NCBI RefSeq assembly: GCF_000764225.1
Contig: NZ_JQED01000055.1
Span: 124,001-188,000, forward strand
DNA: 64,000 nucleotides
From: Colwellia psychrerythraea
Lineage (GTDB): Bacteria > Pseudomonadota > Gammaproteobacteria > Enterobacterales > Alteromonadaceae
Direction of reading: 5' to 3'
In this document: piece by piece, positions 9,359 to 18,253 of the stretch
Layout of the letters: each line of letters begins with the position of its first letter
Position numbering within the stretch: position 1 is the stretch's first letter
Notes under the pieces: generated by a model
The model's database searches: none
What the model was told of the DNA's origin: nothing
The model's input: only the letters and a program-made list of their open reading frames with translations
Program-made: the position numbers and the translations under genes

Positions 9359-11401
9359 ATGACAACCACTGCCTATCCACACTTATTAGCACCTTTAGAT
9401 CTTGGCTTTACCCAATTAAGTAACCGTGTCCTGATGGGATCCATGCACACTGGCTTAGAAGAGGAACGGGGTGGCTTTGCTAAATTAGCCGCATTTTACC
9501 AAGCAAGAGCAAAAGGTGGAGTCGGTTTAATCGTTACTGGTGGTGTAAGTCCTAATTTACGTGGCAGAATTGCACCATTTGGCAGTGAATTAAGTCATTT
9601 CTGGCAAGCCAATAAGCACAAACAAGTAACAGATGCTGTTCATCAGTACCCGACTAAAATCTGCTTGCAACTATTACACACGGGCAGGTACGCCTATCAT
9701 CCTTTTGGTGTGGCTCCAAGTAAAATCAAATCACCTATTTCTCCTTTTACTCCAAAAGCAATGTCGGTACGTCAAATTAAGTCGACCATTAAAGATTATG
9801 CTTATTCTGCTAATTTAGCTGCTAAAGCTGGCTATGATGGTGTTGAAATTATGGGCTCAGAAGGCTATTTAATTAACCAGTTTGCCTGTGTAAGGACTAA
9901 TAAACGTAGTGATGAGTGGGGCGGTAGTATTGAAAATCGAATGCGCCTAGCAATTGAAACGATTAAAGCAGTACGCAGCAAAGTAGGCGAAAAATTCATT
10001 ATTATCTTTCGTCTATCTATGTTGGATTTGGTTGAAGGTGGCAATAGTTGGCAAGATGTTGTCACTATGGCAAAAGCAGTAGAGCGAGCTGGCGCTACAC
10101 TGATTAATACCGGTATTGGTTGGCACGAAGCGCGTGTACCTACCATAGTGACTTCGGTGCCCAGAGCTGCATTTACTTGGGTTACTGAAAAAATGAAAAA
10201 AGAAGTCTCTATCCCACTGATCACTACGAATAGAATTAATACGCCAGATGTAGCTGAAGAAGTATTAGCAACAGGGCAAGCTGATATGGTGTCAATGGCA
10301 AGGCCTTTCCTTGCGGACGCTGACTTTGTGAATAAAGCCGCAGACAATAAAGCCGATGAAATTAATACCTGCATTGGTTGTAACCAAGCATGCTTAGATC
10401 ACGTATTTAAACAAAAGCGTGCTTCTTGTTTAGTCAACCCGATGGCATGTTATGAAACAGAGCTGGTTATTGAAAAAGCTAAGCAAGTTAAAAAATTAGC
10501 TGTGATAGGCGCTGGGCCTGCGGGATTAGCCTTTAGTGTTTACGCTGCGAAGCGAGGACATCATGTTGAACTGTTTGATAAAATTAGTGAGATAGGTGGT
10601 CAGTTTAATGTTGCTAAACAAATACCAGGTAAAGAAGAGTTTTATGAGACATTACGCTACTTTAACAAACAGCTGAGTTTACATGACATCAAAGTGCACC
10701 TTAGTACTGAGCAAAGTGCAGAGAAATTACTTGCAGCAGGCTTTGACGAAGTAGTATTAGCGACAGGTATTAAACCAAGAAAGCTTGAGATTAAAGGCTT
10801 AGAAGAAGGTTTTAATCGTAATAAAGTACTGACTTATTTACAAGTACTCAGAGATAAAGTTGAGGTAGGTAATAAAGTCGCTATTATTGGTGCTGGCGGT
10901 ATCGGCTTTGATGTTGCCACGTATCTTTCAGAGAAATCCTTAACGAATGAACCCGATGCTTGGCTTAAAAACTGGGGGGTAGATAAGCAATACCAAGAAA
11001 ATGGGGCGCTACTCAATAAACAAGATATTCCTAAGCATAATCCGGCAAGACAAATTACCCTAATACAGCGTAAAACAACTAAAGTCGGTAAAGGTTTGGG
11101 TAAAACATCTGGTTGGGTGCATAGAGCTAATCTTGTTAAACAAGGCGTTGCTATGATTGCTGGCGCAAGTTATAAAGCCATTACAGATAAAGGATTGCTG
11201 GTCGAAGTTGATGGTAAAGAGCAACTGCTTGAAGTAGACAATATTGTTATCTGTGCCGGTCAAGAGTCGAACCGAGATTTACAGCAAAAACTACTAGATG
11301 GTGGTTTGCCTGTGCATCTTATTGGTGGTGCAAATGTGGCCGCTGAACTTGATGCTAAACGTGCAATACGCCAAGCGGCAGAACTAGCGGTCAAAATTTA
11401 A
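9359..11401 (+). CDS. fadH: 2,4-dienoyl-CoA reductase (NADPH), Fe-S flavoenzyme
   Basis: A 680-residue enzyme that reduces 2,4-dienoyl-CoA intermediates so that unsaturated fatty acids can enter beta-oxidation. Seen: N-terminal old-yellow-enzyme TIM barrel (1-365) beginning HLLAPLDLGFTQLSNRVLMG as in E. coli FadH (672 aa); the 4Fe-4S cysteine set CIGCNQACLDH...CLVNP (about 339-357); an FAD-binding Rossmann motif GAGPAGLA near 384; and an NAD(P)-binding GAGGIGFD near 515. ATG 9359 is the natural start. It is monocistronic as far as I can see, followed by a hairpin. A marine heterotroph using polyunsaturated lipids would need this activity. Confidence 0.94.
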   Translation: MTTTAYPHLLAPLDLGFTQLSNRVLMGSMHTGLEEERGGFAKLAAFYQARAKGGVGLIVTGGVSPNLRGRIAPFGSELSHFWQANKHKQVTDAVHQYPTKICLQLLHTGRYAYHPFGVAPSKIKSPISPFTPKAMSVRQIKSTIKDYAYSANLAAKAGYDGVEIMGSEGYLINQFACVRTNKRSDEWGGSIENRMRLAIETIKAVRSKVGEKFIIIFRLSMLDLVEGGNSWQDVVTMAKAVERAGATLINTGIGWHEARVPTIVTSVPRAAFTWVTEKMKKEVSIPLITTNRINTPDVAEEVLATGQADMVSMARPFLADADFVNKAADNKADEINTCIGCNQACLDHVFKQKRASCLVNPMACYETELVIEKAKQVKKLAVIGAGPAGLAFSVYAAKRGHHVELFDKISEIGGQFNVAKQIPGKEEFYETLRYFNKQLSLHDIKVHLSTEQSAEKLLAAGFDEVVLATGIKPRKLEIKGLEEGFNRNKVLTYLQVLRDKVEVGNKVAIIGAGGIGFDVATYLSEKSLTNEPDAWLKNWGVDKQYQENGALLNKQDIPKHNPARQITLIQRKTTKVGKGLGKTSGWVHRANLVKQGVAMIAGASYKAITDKGLLVEVDGKEQLLEVDNIVICAGQESNRDLQQKLLDGGLPVHLIGGANVAAELDAKRAIRQAAELAVKI

Positions 11402-11434
11402 GCTTATTTGGCTGTTATCAGCATTTTAGCAGCC

Positions 11435-11471
11435 GTTAACCGAAGAAAAACGCTATATTTTTTCGGTTAAC
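11435..11471. repeat. Inverted repeat between fadH and pssA
   Basis: gttaaccgaagaaaaa pairs with ttttttcggttaac across a 7-nt loop, with one bulged g. Lying just after fadH it may terminate transcription, although the T-run is inside the stem rather than after it. Confidence 0.5.
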
Positions 11472-11515
11472 TATTGATATACTGTTGTGAATTAATTTTT
11501 TTTAGATAGAGCAAA

Positions 11516-12844
11516 GTGCAAGATATAATTGTCGATAGTGGTGATATTGAATTCTTAACCACGCCTAAAGAATATAAGCAGCAGTTGTTGTCCCTAATTG
11601 AGAGTGCACGCCAGCGTATTTTCATAACTGCCTTATACCTACAAGATGATGAGGCGGGTAGAGAGATCCTTCAGGCCTTATACCAAGCGAAAGCTAACTT
11701 CCCAACAATAGAAATTAATATTTTTGTTGATTTTAACCGCGGTCAACGTGGCTTAATTGGTGAAAAGGCAAGTTTAGGTAATCGTGCGCTTTACTTGAAA
11801 TTAGCACATGAGTACCCTCACGCCGTTAATGTCTATGGTGTTGCTGTTAAGCGTAAAGAAGTTTTTGGTGTTTTGCATTTAAAAGGCATGGTGTTTGATG
11901 AGAAGCTTTTCTATACTGGCGCAAGTATCAATGATATTTATTTGCACCAAGGTGAGCGATATCGTTTAGATCGCTACTGCACCATTAATAGTGCGATATT
12001 AGCCGATAGTTTCTGCCATTACTTATCTGATACTTTTATTAAATCAGGCCTAGCCCCACTTTTGAATCAAGAATGGCTACCCGATGCTGTAGCGCAAAAG
12101 AAAAATCTAGTCGCACTAAAACTTAAGTTAAAAAAATCCCATTATAGCATCGCTCAGCCACATGGGCTTAGTCAGTCGAAACTACTGAGTGATAAAGCCT
12201 CTATCAAGCCACTAGTAGGCTTTGGTCGTCGAAAAAATGAACTTAACCGAGCTACTCGTCAATTAGTACAACAAGCTGATAATAATATGGTGCTTTTCAC
12301 GCCGTATTTTAACTTGCCTCATTCTCTTGCTAAAGATGTGATTAGAGCACTAAAACGGGGAGTTAAAACAACCGTGGTGGTAGGGGATAAAACGGCGAAT
12401 GATTTTTTCATTGGCAACGATGAAGATTTTAGTACTATAGGTATCATTCCCTACGTTTATGAAATGTTGCTTAAGCGTTTTGTTAAACGCTATCAAAACT
12501 TTATTGATCAAGGTTTATTAAATATCCATTTATGGAAAGATAAAGACAATAGTTTCCACCTTAAAGGATTACGCGTTGATGATCGTTACCATTTAATTAC
12601 GGGCAGTAATTTAAACCCTCGTGCTTGGGCACTAGACTTAGAAAATGGTTTACTGGTTGACGATGCCAATAAACAACTTTTGCAAAAAACGAATGATGAA
12701 TTGGTCGGCATTTTAGTTAATACAACTAAAATTTCACATTTCTCTGATATTGAGTCGGTAGAAGACTATCCTGAAAGACCTCAAAAGTTATTGAAAAAGA
12801 TACGTGTTGCTCAAATAGACAGGGTATTGAAGCGATTTTTATAG
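11516..12844 (+). CDS. pssA: CDP-diacylglycerol-serine O-phosphatidyltransferase
   Basis: A 442-residue phosphatidylserine synthase of the phospholipase-D fold, making phosphatidylserine, the precursor of phosphatidylethanolamine, at the inner membrane surface. Seen: two HKD motifs, HLKGMVFDEKLFYTGAS (about 122) and HLKGLRVDDRYHLITGSNLN (about 343), and the opening FLTTPKEYKQQLLSLIESA like E. coli PssA (451 aa). The start is a GTG at 11516; a TAG lies three codons upstream in frame, so no earlier start is possible, and the ribosome site is weak. The gene is convergent with the downstream outer-membrane protein. Confidence 0.93.
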   Translation: MQDIIVDSGDIEFLTTPKEYKQQLLSLIESARQRIFITALYLQDDEAGREILQALYQAKANFPTIEINIFVDFNRGQRGLIGEKASLGNRALYLKLAHEYPHAVNVYGVAVKRKEVFGVLHLKGMVFDEKLFYTGASINDIYLHQGERYRLDRYCTINSAILADSFCHYLSDTFIKSGLAPLLNQEWLPDAVAQKKNLVALKLKLKKSHYSIAQPHGLSQSKLLSDKASIKPLVGFGRRKNELNRATRQLVQQADNNMVLFTPYFNLPHSLAKDVIRALKRGVKTTVVVGDKTANDFFIGNDEDFSTIGIIPYVYEMLLKRFVKRYQNFIDQGLLNIHLWKDKDNSFHLKGLRVDDRYHLITGSNLNPRAWALDLENGLLVDDANKQLLQKTNDELVGILVNTTKISHFSDIESVEDYPERPQKLLKKIRVAQIDRVLKRFL

Positions 12845-12915
12845 TTTCCATTTTTTGATATAAAATTTCTCTATTCATTAAATAGACGGTTAGCTAAGGT
12901 ATAGTTGAAATATTA

Positions 12916-14694
12916 CTAGAATGACTTTTTCGCCTGCACTTTTATTTCGAAGCTATTAATGTCGGGATTATCACTTTGGGGAAAGGCAAAGTCGATATGA
13001 ATAACAGGATGGTTACCGCCTGAATGTGGGGAATGTAACCTTAACCCAATGCCCGTAGAGCCTAACCAACCTTCTTCTATATTTTTTACTGTTGACTCAC
13101 CATAGGTTCGACCTGCATCGACAAAAGCTACTCCGGCTAAATCAAAGAGCTTAAAAAGGTTAATTGCTGGGTAGTACCTGAGTTCAGAAGTCACCTTAAT
13201 ACTATCTTGTCCGTGCTGATATTGTAGTGGAAAGCCGCGTAAACCAGTATTGCCCCCCATAGTCACTGGCTGGTCCAGGTATTGGTTTTTACTGACAACA
13301 TTGGTATTACTTAAATAAAAGCCCCAGTTTTTATTTAATTGATAAAAATACTCGCCGCTAAGGCTTACTAATAAACGACTATCTCTTTCCTGATACATAT
13401 CATTAGCTAATGAGAAATCAAGTAGTAACAATGAATTATCATGTAAATTGAAGCCTTTTTTTACTCGTAGTTTCCATATAGACCATGCTGAGTTTTCTTT
13501 GTTACCATTACCTATACCAAGGCTTGAATTAAATTGCCAGCCATGATTAAAATCCTCTATTTGGGTGATTAAGTGAACATTGGTTAATTTTCTAAAGTCC
13601 TTTTCAATGTATTCAAACGCTAACCAGGGGTAGAGTAAATCTCTATCTTCAGGTTTTATATCAGTTAACACAGGGCTAGATAAGTCAATTTTTTCTTCTT
13701 CAGAAAGATCTGTGAAAATATCTTTATCTTGTGTTATGCCGAAGCGATATCTCAGTAAGCGGTTAGCACTGTTAAAATTTAGCCATGCAAAGCTGGCTTC
13801 TTTAAAACTAATATCATGGCCAAATACACTTTGGTCTTGATCATTTTGAAAAATAGTATCGTTACGTGCCTCTTCGTTAAAGCCTATACGATAGGCTGTC
13901 TTGGTATGAAAGCCAGCAAATATCTTGTGTAGAAATAAGCTATGTTGTTGACCATCATCATTATCGGAAAAACCTAACTTAACCGAGGTGTTTTGTTTTT
14001 GAAAAAGTGGGATAGTGGCCACTAGTTTGTAACCTGAGCGCTGGGTATTTCGATATGATTCAATTTCAGTATCTATGCCTAAGCCGAGTAAATTACGTTC
14101 TTTTATTCCAAAGCTATACGTGTTTATTCCTCCCTTACGACCAAAGCTAATGGTCGGCATAAGTGACCAATTATCCCAGGTGGTAATAGTAATGTTTTCT
14201 ACGTTTTCATCACTGCTAACTTCTGCATCTCTAAGGTATTTTTGGCTACGTAAATGGCGTTCGAGTTCAGCCATATCTGCGAATGTTTTTGTGCATTTTT
14301 TTATAAAAAAACTCGCTTCGTTTTCTAGCGTTATAATTTTTGTATCAATATGAATGGCATTGGCCCAACGGTGCAAAAAAGTAAAGCCTTGTTCATTTTT
14401 ATCGAAGATTGTTTGTGGTTTGAAAATTATCTTTGGTTGGCTGGTATCACACAAAACTTCAGTGTCTACAGTCTCAATCTCAGCTGGGTCTGGGTTAATA
14501 GCACTTCGCTCAACTAGGTGCTCGCTTGCAAATATTGTTGGACAAACAATAGTTAATAGTAAGCCAGCGACTAGCAATGAAAGTCGACTAGTGAATACAT
14601 CATCTCGCCAAGTAAGTGAGATTTTATTGTTAGATTTTGGCGATATGGCATTACATTGTTTTATTTTTTTTATAACTTTTAATAAAAACAGCAT
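12916..14694 (-). CDS. Omp85-family outer-membrane barrel protein (BamA/TamA-like, surface antigen)
   Basis: A 592-residue secreted protein with a C-terminal beta-barrel. Seen: a hydrophobic export segment LSLLVAGLLLTIVCPTIFA that begins unusually late (about residue 39), a periplasmic POTRA-like region (about 100-175, ELERHLRSQKYLRDAEV), then a barrel (about 180-592) with the conserved GGNTGLRGFPLQY motif equivalent to the VRGF lid motif of Omp85 proteins, and a terminal aromatic KKSF. With only one POTRA-like unit it is not BamA itself; it is closer to short surface-antigen or lipase-linked barrels. TAGGT precedes ATG 14694. Role inferred: insertion or translocation of an unknown passenger, or lipid handling. 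Confidence 0.72.
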   Translation of the reverse strand: MLFLLKVIKKIKQCNAISPKSNNKISLTWRDDVFTSRLSLLVAGLLLTIVCPTIFASEHLVERSAINPDPAEIETVDTEVLCDTSQPKIIFKPQTIFDKNEQGFTFLHRWANAIHIDTKIITLENEASFFIKKCTKTFADMAELERHLRSQKYLRDAEVSSDENVENITITTWDNWSLMPTISFGRKGGINTYSFGIKERNLLGLGIDTEIESYRNTQRSGYKLVATIPLFQKQNTSVKLGFSDNDDGQQHSLFLHKIFAGFHTKTAYRIGFNEEARNDTIFQNDQDQSVFGHDISFKEASFAWLNFNSANRLLRYRFGITQDKDIFTDLSEEEKIDLSSPVLTDIKPEDRDLLYPWLAFEYIEKDFRKLTNVHLITQIEDFNHGWQFNSSLGIGNGNKENSAWSIWKLRVKKGFNLHDNSLLLLDFSLANDMYQERDSRLLVSLSGEYFYQLNKNWGFYLSNTNVVSKNQYLDQPVTMGGNTGLRGFPLQYQHGQDSIKVTSELRYYPAINLFKLFDLAGVAFVDAGRTYGESTVKNIEEGWLGSTGIGLRLHSPHSGGNHPVIHIDFAFPQSDNPDINSFEIKVQAKKSF

Positions 14695-15120
14695 CGCGTA
14701 CCTAAAATAAAGAAGTGATGAGTAATATGTTTATATATCACTTATTTAACTATAGCGTTAACAGGCAACTTCAACATTATTTATTTAGTGTTGTGCTCTG
14801 TTCTCAAGGGCTTTTAGCCTTAGTTTGCTTAATGTTTATTTTTATTTTTTGTTACATCAGCTTGGTATGGTAAATAATCTTTTCACAATGAAAAATTAAT
14901 TGTAATCACAGATTCAGAGAAATTTTCGTGAGTATAGTGATTACATTAACAACTCAAAAGGCTGGGGTATATAGGAAATACACAGCTAATAAGTGAAAAA
15001 GGTTTTTTAACTGATATCATTCTAATATTTATGAATCTTCTCTAGAGTTAAGATAGTATATCGACTATCTAAAATTAATATTTTCATGCTGTAAAGCGAA
15101 TAATTATAAAAAGGTTAATT
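14695..15120. other. 426-bp intergenic region
   Basis: AT-rich gap between two divergent genes. It must hold promoters for the Omp85-type gene and the thioesterase. I see no additional gene, RNA or strong palindrome. Confidence 0.4.
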
Positions 15121-15516
15121 ATGTTCAGTGAAAAAATGATGCCCCACTTTAGTGATACTGATGCTTTAGGGCATATTAACAATACTAAACCACCTGTTTG
15201 GTTTGAGGGTGGAAGAGCCCCTATATTTAGATTTTTCACGCCAGATTTAGACCCGAAAAATTGGCAACTAATTATCGCTAAGATAGAAGTTTCTTATCAT
15301 GGGCAACTTTTTTATGGTCAAGAAATTGAGATCAGAACGTTTATTAGCCGCATTGGTGGTGCTTCGTTTGATGTTTATCAAGAGCTTTGGCAGCATGGTG
15401 AGAAATGCGTGTCGGGAACGGCAGCTATGGTAAATTTTGATTATGAAACACAAAACTCTAAAAAGATATCGGATGGGATCCGTGCCCAATTAATGGAACA
15501 TTTTATTGAGTTATAG
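15121..15516 (+). CDS. Acyl-CoA thioesterase, 4HBT/YbgC-like hotdog fold
   Basis: A 131-residue single hotdog-domain protein. The opening FSDTDALGHINNT carries the catalytic Asp (about residue 13) and the HINN motif of 4-hydroxybenzoyl-CoA-type thioesterases, followed by the long helix VWFEGGRAPIFRFF and strands IEVSYHGQLFYGQEIEIRT. These enzymes hydrolyse acyl-CoA thioesters in the cytoplasm; chain-length preference cannot be read from sequence. Start is ATG 15121 with an AAAGG nearby. It lies as a single gene upstream of ssb and is separated from it by 362 bp. Confidence 0.85.
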   Translation: MFSEKMMPHFSDTDALGHINNTKPPVWFEGGRAPIFRFFTPDLDPKNWQLIIAKIEVSYHGQLFYGQEIEIRTFISRIGGASFDVYQELWQHGEKCVSGTAAMVNFDYETQNSKKISDGIRAQLMEHFIEL

Positions 15517-15878
15517 TGAACTCAATTGATTAGCTTTTGAACTTTTTGCTATATAGCTGATGATGGAACATCAATTTTGACTAAACAGGTTTATTAAATA
15601 CTAGTATTAACTTACTAATTCTCAGTGATAACAATTAATTAGTAGGGTAACACTAGTGTTGTATTTAGAGGCCGTTTTTCATATGACATTTACTTCGTTA
15701 TTTTTAAAAGAGAGTAAAATAAAATAAATGCATTTTTCACAAAAAATCACTCGAATTTGATCGCCGCTCACTATAGAATTACCCCCTTAAACTAAATTTC
15801 AAAGACACACTTTCTTTCAATATTAAATAGAAAAAGAAACGGCGTATGTCTTAATAGCTCAATTAATAGGATATTTTC
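15517..15878. other. 362-bp region upstream of ssb
   Basis: Contains the ssb promoter region and 5' leader. I find no CTG-N10-CAG LexA box here, unlike uvrA, and no additional reading frame worth calling. Confidence 0.4.
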
Positions 15879-16580
15879 ATGGCGGGTGTAAATAAAGTAA
15901 TCATAGTAGGTAACTTAGGCAAAGATCCTGAGGTACGTTTTATGCCAAATGGTGGTGCAGTAGCAAATATTACTGTTGCAACGTCAGACTCATGGAAAGA
16001 CAAGCAAACTGGCGAACAAAAAGAAAAAACAGAATGGCATCGTGTTGTTATGTTTGGAAAACTGGCTGAAATAGCTGGCGAATACTTGAAAAAGGGTTCA
16101 AAAGTATACCTTGAAGGATCTCTACAAACGCGTAAGTGGACTAACCAGCAAGGTCAAGATCAATACACGACTGAAATTGTATTACAGGGCTTTAATGGCG
16201 TAATGCAAATGTTAGATGGGAAATCGTCTCAAGGGCAGGGCGGTGGCTTTGCTAATCAAGGTCAACAGCAGGGCGGTGGATTCGCTAATCAAGGGCAGCA
16301 ACAAGCTCCACAGCAGTCAGGCGGTTTTTCTAATCAGCCAGCTCAACAAGGTGGCTTTTCTAACCAAGGACAGCAGCAAAAAGCACCAGCTCAACAGGGT
16401 GGCTTTGCTCAGCAACAACAAGGTGGCTTTGCTCCGCAACAACAAGCGCCAGCACAACAAGGTGGCTTTGCTCAGCAACAACAAGCACCAGCACAACAAG
16501 GTGGATATCAGCAACAGCAAGCACCTAAAGTGAACCCACAAGAACCATCAATTGATTTCGATGATGATATTCCGTTCTAG
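15879..16580 (+). CDS. ssb: Single-stranded DNA-binding protein
   Basis: A 233-residue SSB that coats single-stranded DNA in replication, recombination and repair. Seen: an OB-fold (1-110) starting AGVNKVIIVGNLGKDPEVR with the ssDNA-stacking aromatic residues and KKGSKVYLEGSLQTRKWTNQ; a long Gln/Gly/Ala-rich disordered linker (about 115-220) built of repeated QGGF and APAQQ units; and the acidic tip DFDDDIPF that docks partner proteins. The linker is longer than in E. coli SSB (177 aa in total). A strong terminator follows. The accessory island begins directly after this terminator. Confidence 0.97.
   Translation: MAGVNKVIIVGNLGKDPEVRFMPNGGAVANITVATSDSWKDKQTGEQKEKTEWHRVVMFGKLAEIAGEYLKKGSKVYLEGSLQTRKWTNQQGQDQYTTEIVLQGFNGVMQMLDGKSSQGQGGGFANQGQQQGGGFANQGQQQAPQQSGGFSNQPAQQGGFSNQGQQQKAPAQQGGFAQQQQGGFAPQQQAPAQQGGFAQQQQAPAQQGGYQQQQAPKVNPQEPSIDFDDDIPF
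16230..16520 (+). repeat. Imperfect tandem repeats in the ssb linker
   Basis: Repeated GGTGGCTTT (Gly-Gly-Phe) and CAGCAACAACAAG-like units encode the disordered linker. Such DNA can expand or contract by slippage, so linker length may vary between strains. Confidence 0.75.
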
Positions 16581-16638
16581 ATCACGTTAAATGTAAAAGT
16601 GTTAAATTAAGCACATATTTTACAAGTTATTATGACGA

Positions 16639-16669
16639 ACCCAGCATTTTTGCTGGGTTTTTTATTTTT
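16639..16669 (+). terminator. Intrinsic terminator of ssb
   Basis: acccagca-tttt-tgctgggt hairpin followed by a run of T (tttttattttt). It marks the left edge of core DNA; a near-identical hairpin stands at 39961, at the other edge of the island. Confidence 0.9.
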
Positions 16670-16718
16670 ACACTTTTAAATAATGAAATATCGAACTATT
16701 AGTAGGATCAACGTAAAC

Positions 16719-16736
16719 AAAACTGTAAAAATAAAA
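16719..16736 (+). repeat. Candidate left attachment repeat
   Basis: aaaactgtaaaaataaaa, identical to the copy at 39699-39716, 49 bp after the ssb terminator and 76 bp before the recombinase promoter. It is a plausible crossover core, but its low complexity weakens the case. Confidence 0.45.
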
Positions 16737-16811
16737 CAAAAAATGAGTGAGTGAATTTCGATTAGCAATCAGAGTTTTGGTCAATACATATTAGTCGAAA
16801 ATCGAACTCTA

Positions 16812-16839
16812 TTGACATTTTAGGCTAAATCAGTATAAT
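16812..16839 (+). promoter_or_regulatory. Consensus sigma-70 promoter of the recombinase operon
   Basis: A perfect -35 TTGACA (16812-16817) and a perfect -10 TATAAT (16834-16839) are separated by 16 bp. Transcription would begin near 16846, about 75 bp before the first recombinase start. A 7-bp inverted pair, gtcaata and tattgac, overlaps the -35 and could be an operator; a small stem tatactt/aagtata (16855-16873) lies in the leader. Confidence 0.75.
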
Positions 16840-16921
16840 AAGTCTAATTATATCATATACTTACAAAAAGTATAAGTCTTTAACTTCAAATTTTCTTATG
16901 TTAGCTTTTAGGTCTAGCTGC

Positions 16922-18253
16922 ATGGGAATGTTAAGAATGATCGTAAAGACAATACAATTTCAAAATGGTGAACGATATCCAGTACTTTTGGGTAATGATG
17001 GTTTCCCCCACCCTCACACCACTCTTTGGGTTACTTCTAAACTAAGGTCAGAAACTCTTACTGCGCAAACGATTACGAATAAGCTTAATCATATTAAGCA
17101 TTTCTTAGAGTGGCAGCAGGAAAAGCAAAGAGATCTTTATACCGAATTTCAAAGAGGCCGATTTCTCACCGATTTAGATATTAAAGAACTCAAAAATTAC
17201 CTCGCAGTACATATCCCCTTAAAAAAACATTCCAAAAAAGTTGATAAGAAAAATAAAGTCATATCATTAAATCTAGCGCCTAAGTTGATTGATGTTACGC
17301 CATCTGTTGGTCGTAACCATCATTACAACCGAATGACATCTGTTATCGAATATTTAGATTTTTTAGCGAAGCTTGCATCACAGCATGTTAATAGCTCCAG
17401 CATCACCAACAAAGTTGAAAAAATGGAGAAACGCTTCAAAAAATCTAGACCAAAAGGAAAAGGGAAAAAAGTCAAAGATGAAGTCAATGGTAAAAACATA
17501 CCAAAAGAATTAATCCAAGAATTTATGGAAGTTGCACATTACGATAATCCTAAAAATCCATTTAAGGTAGAAAGCGTACGTTATAGAAACCACTTAATGT
17601 TTCGTTTACTCAAGAAACTGGCCATTAGACGCGGAGAATTGCTGTCACTGAAAATAACTCACATGGTGTTACACGGAAGTAAAAAGTGCGTCTGGGTGAA
17701 AAGAACACACGATGACAAAAGTGACACAAGAAATAAACAACCGGTTGCAAAAACGAAAGAGCGAATGCTACGGATAGATGATGAGACTGCTAAGGTACTA
17801 AATACTTATATCGATAAGTATCGCAGCAAAGTGCCTAATGCAAATAAACATCCTTATTTACTTGTGGTGCATAGAAAAGGTGAAACACAAGGAGATCCTA
17901 TTTCTACTTCGACTTTTGATAACACTATCGTACCAATGATGAAAAAAGTAGATGATAAATTTAGCTTAATTCATCCTCACTACCTTAGACATTATTGGAA
18001 TAAAGAGTTTTCAGAGAAAATCGATGCTAATAACGAATTAGCAGCTTCGAATATTGAAGGCTATACACATATAGATAGTGGTAGTGAAGCAAAAATGAGA
18101 ATGCATCATATGGGGCATTCTAGTGAAACATCAGGGGACATCTACAACCAGCGCCACATAGCGAAAAAAGCAAATGAGGTATCTCTGACTGAACAAGAAG
18201 AATTAAAAGAAAAAGTGGATCAAATGCGAAAAACTGGTGGTTGTCATGAGTGA
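16922..18253 (+). CDS. Tyrosine recombinase 1 of trio (GinA-like)
   Basis: A 443-residue site-specific recombinase. Seen: N-terminal SAM-like helices (about 20-130), a Lys-rich linker (about 165-195, KKSRPKGKGKKVK), and a C-terminal catalytic domain with Arg in IRRGELLSL (about 234), HxxR in HPHYLRHYWN (about 353), the second His in MGHSS (about 396) and the nucleophile Tyr in DIYNQRH (about 406). I use ATG 16922 because an AGGT lies 8 bases upstream; the longer frame from 16898 lacks this. It overlaps the next recombinase by 8 bases. Its position first in the operon and its length suggest GinA of GInt islands; that family assignment is by architecture, not by alignment. Confidence 0.85.
   Translation: MGMLRMIVKTIQFQNGERYPVLLGNDGFPHPHTTLWVTSKLRSETLTAQTITNKLNHIKHFLEWQQEKQRDLYTEFQRGRFLTDLDIKELKNYLAVHIPLKKHSKKVDKKNKVISLNLAPKLIDVTPSVGRNHHYNRMTSVIEYLDFLAKLASQHVNSSSITNKVEKMEKRFKKSRPKGKGKKVKDEVNGKNIPKELIQEFMEVAHYDNPKNPFKVESVRYRNHLMFRLLKKLAIRRGELLSLKITHMVLHGSKKCVWVKRTHDDKSDTRNKQPVAKTKERMLRIDDETAKVLNTYIDKYRSKVPNANKHPYLLVVHRKGETQGDPISTSTFDNTIVPMMKKVDDKFSLIHPHYLRHYWNKEFSEKIDANNELAASNIEGYTHIDSGSEAKMRMHHMGHSSETSGDIYNQRHIAKKANEVSLTEQEELKEKVDQMRKTGGCHE

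Noticed and set aside
16216..16533. 105-codon frame and a reverse-strand frame inside ssb
   Set aside because: Shadows of the repetitive linker-coding DNA in other frames.
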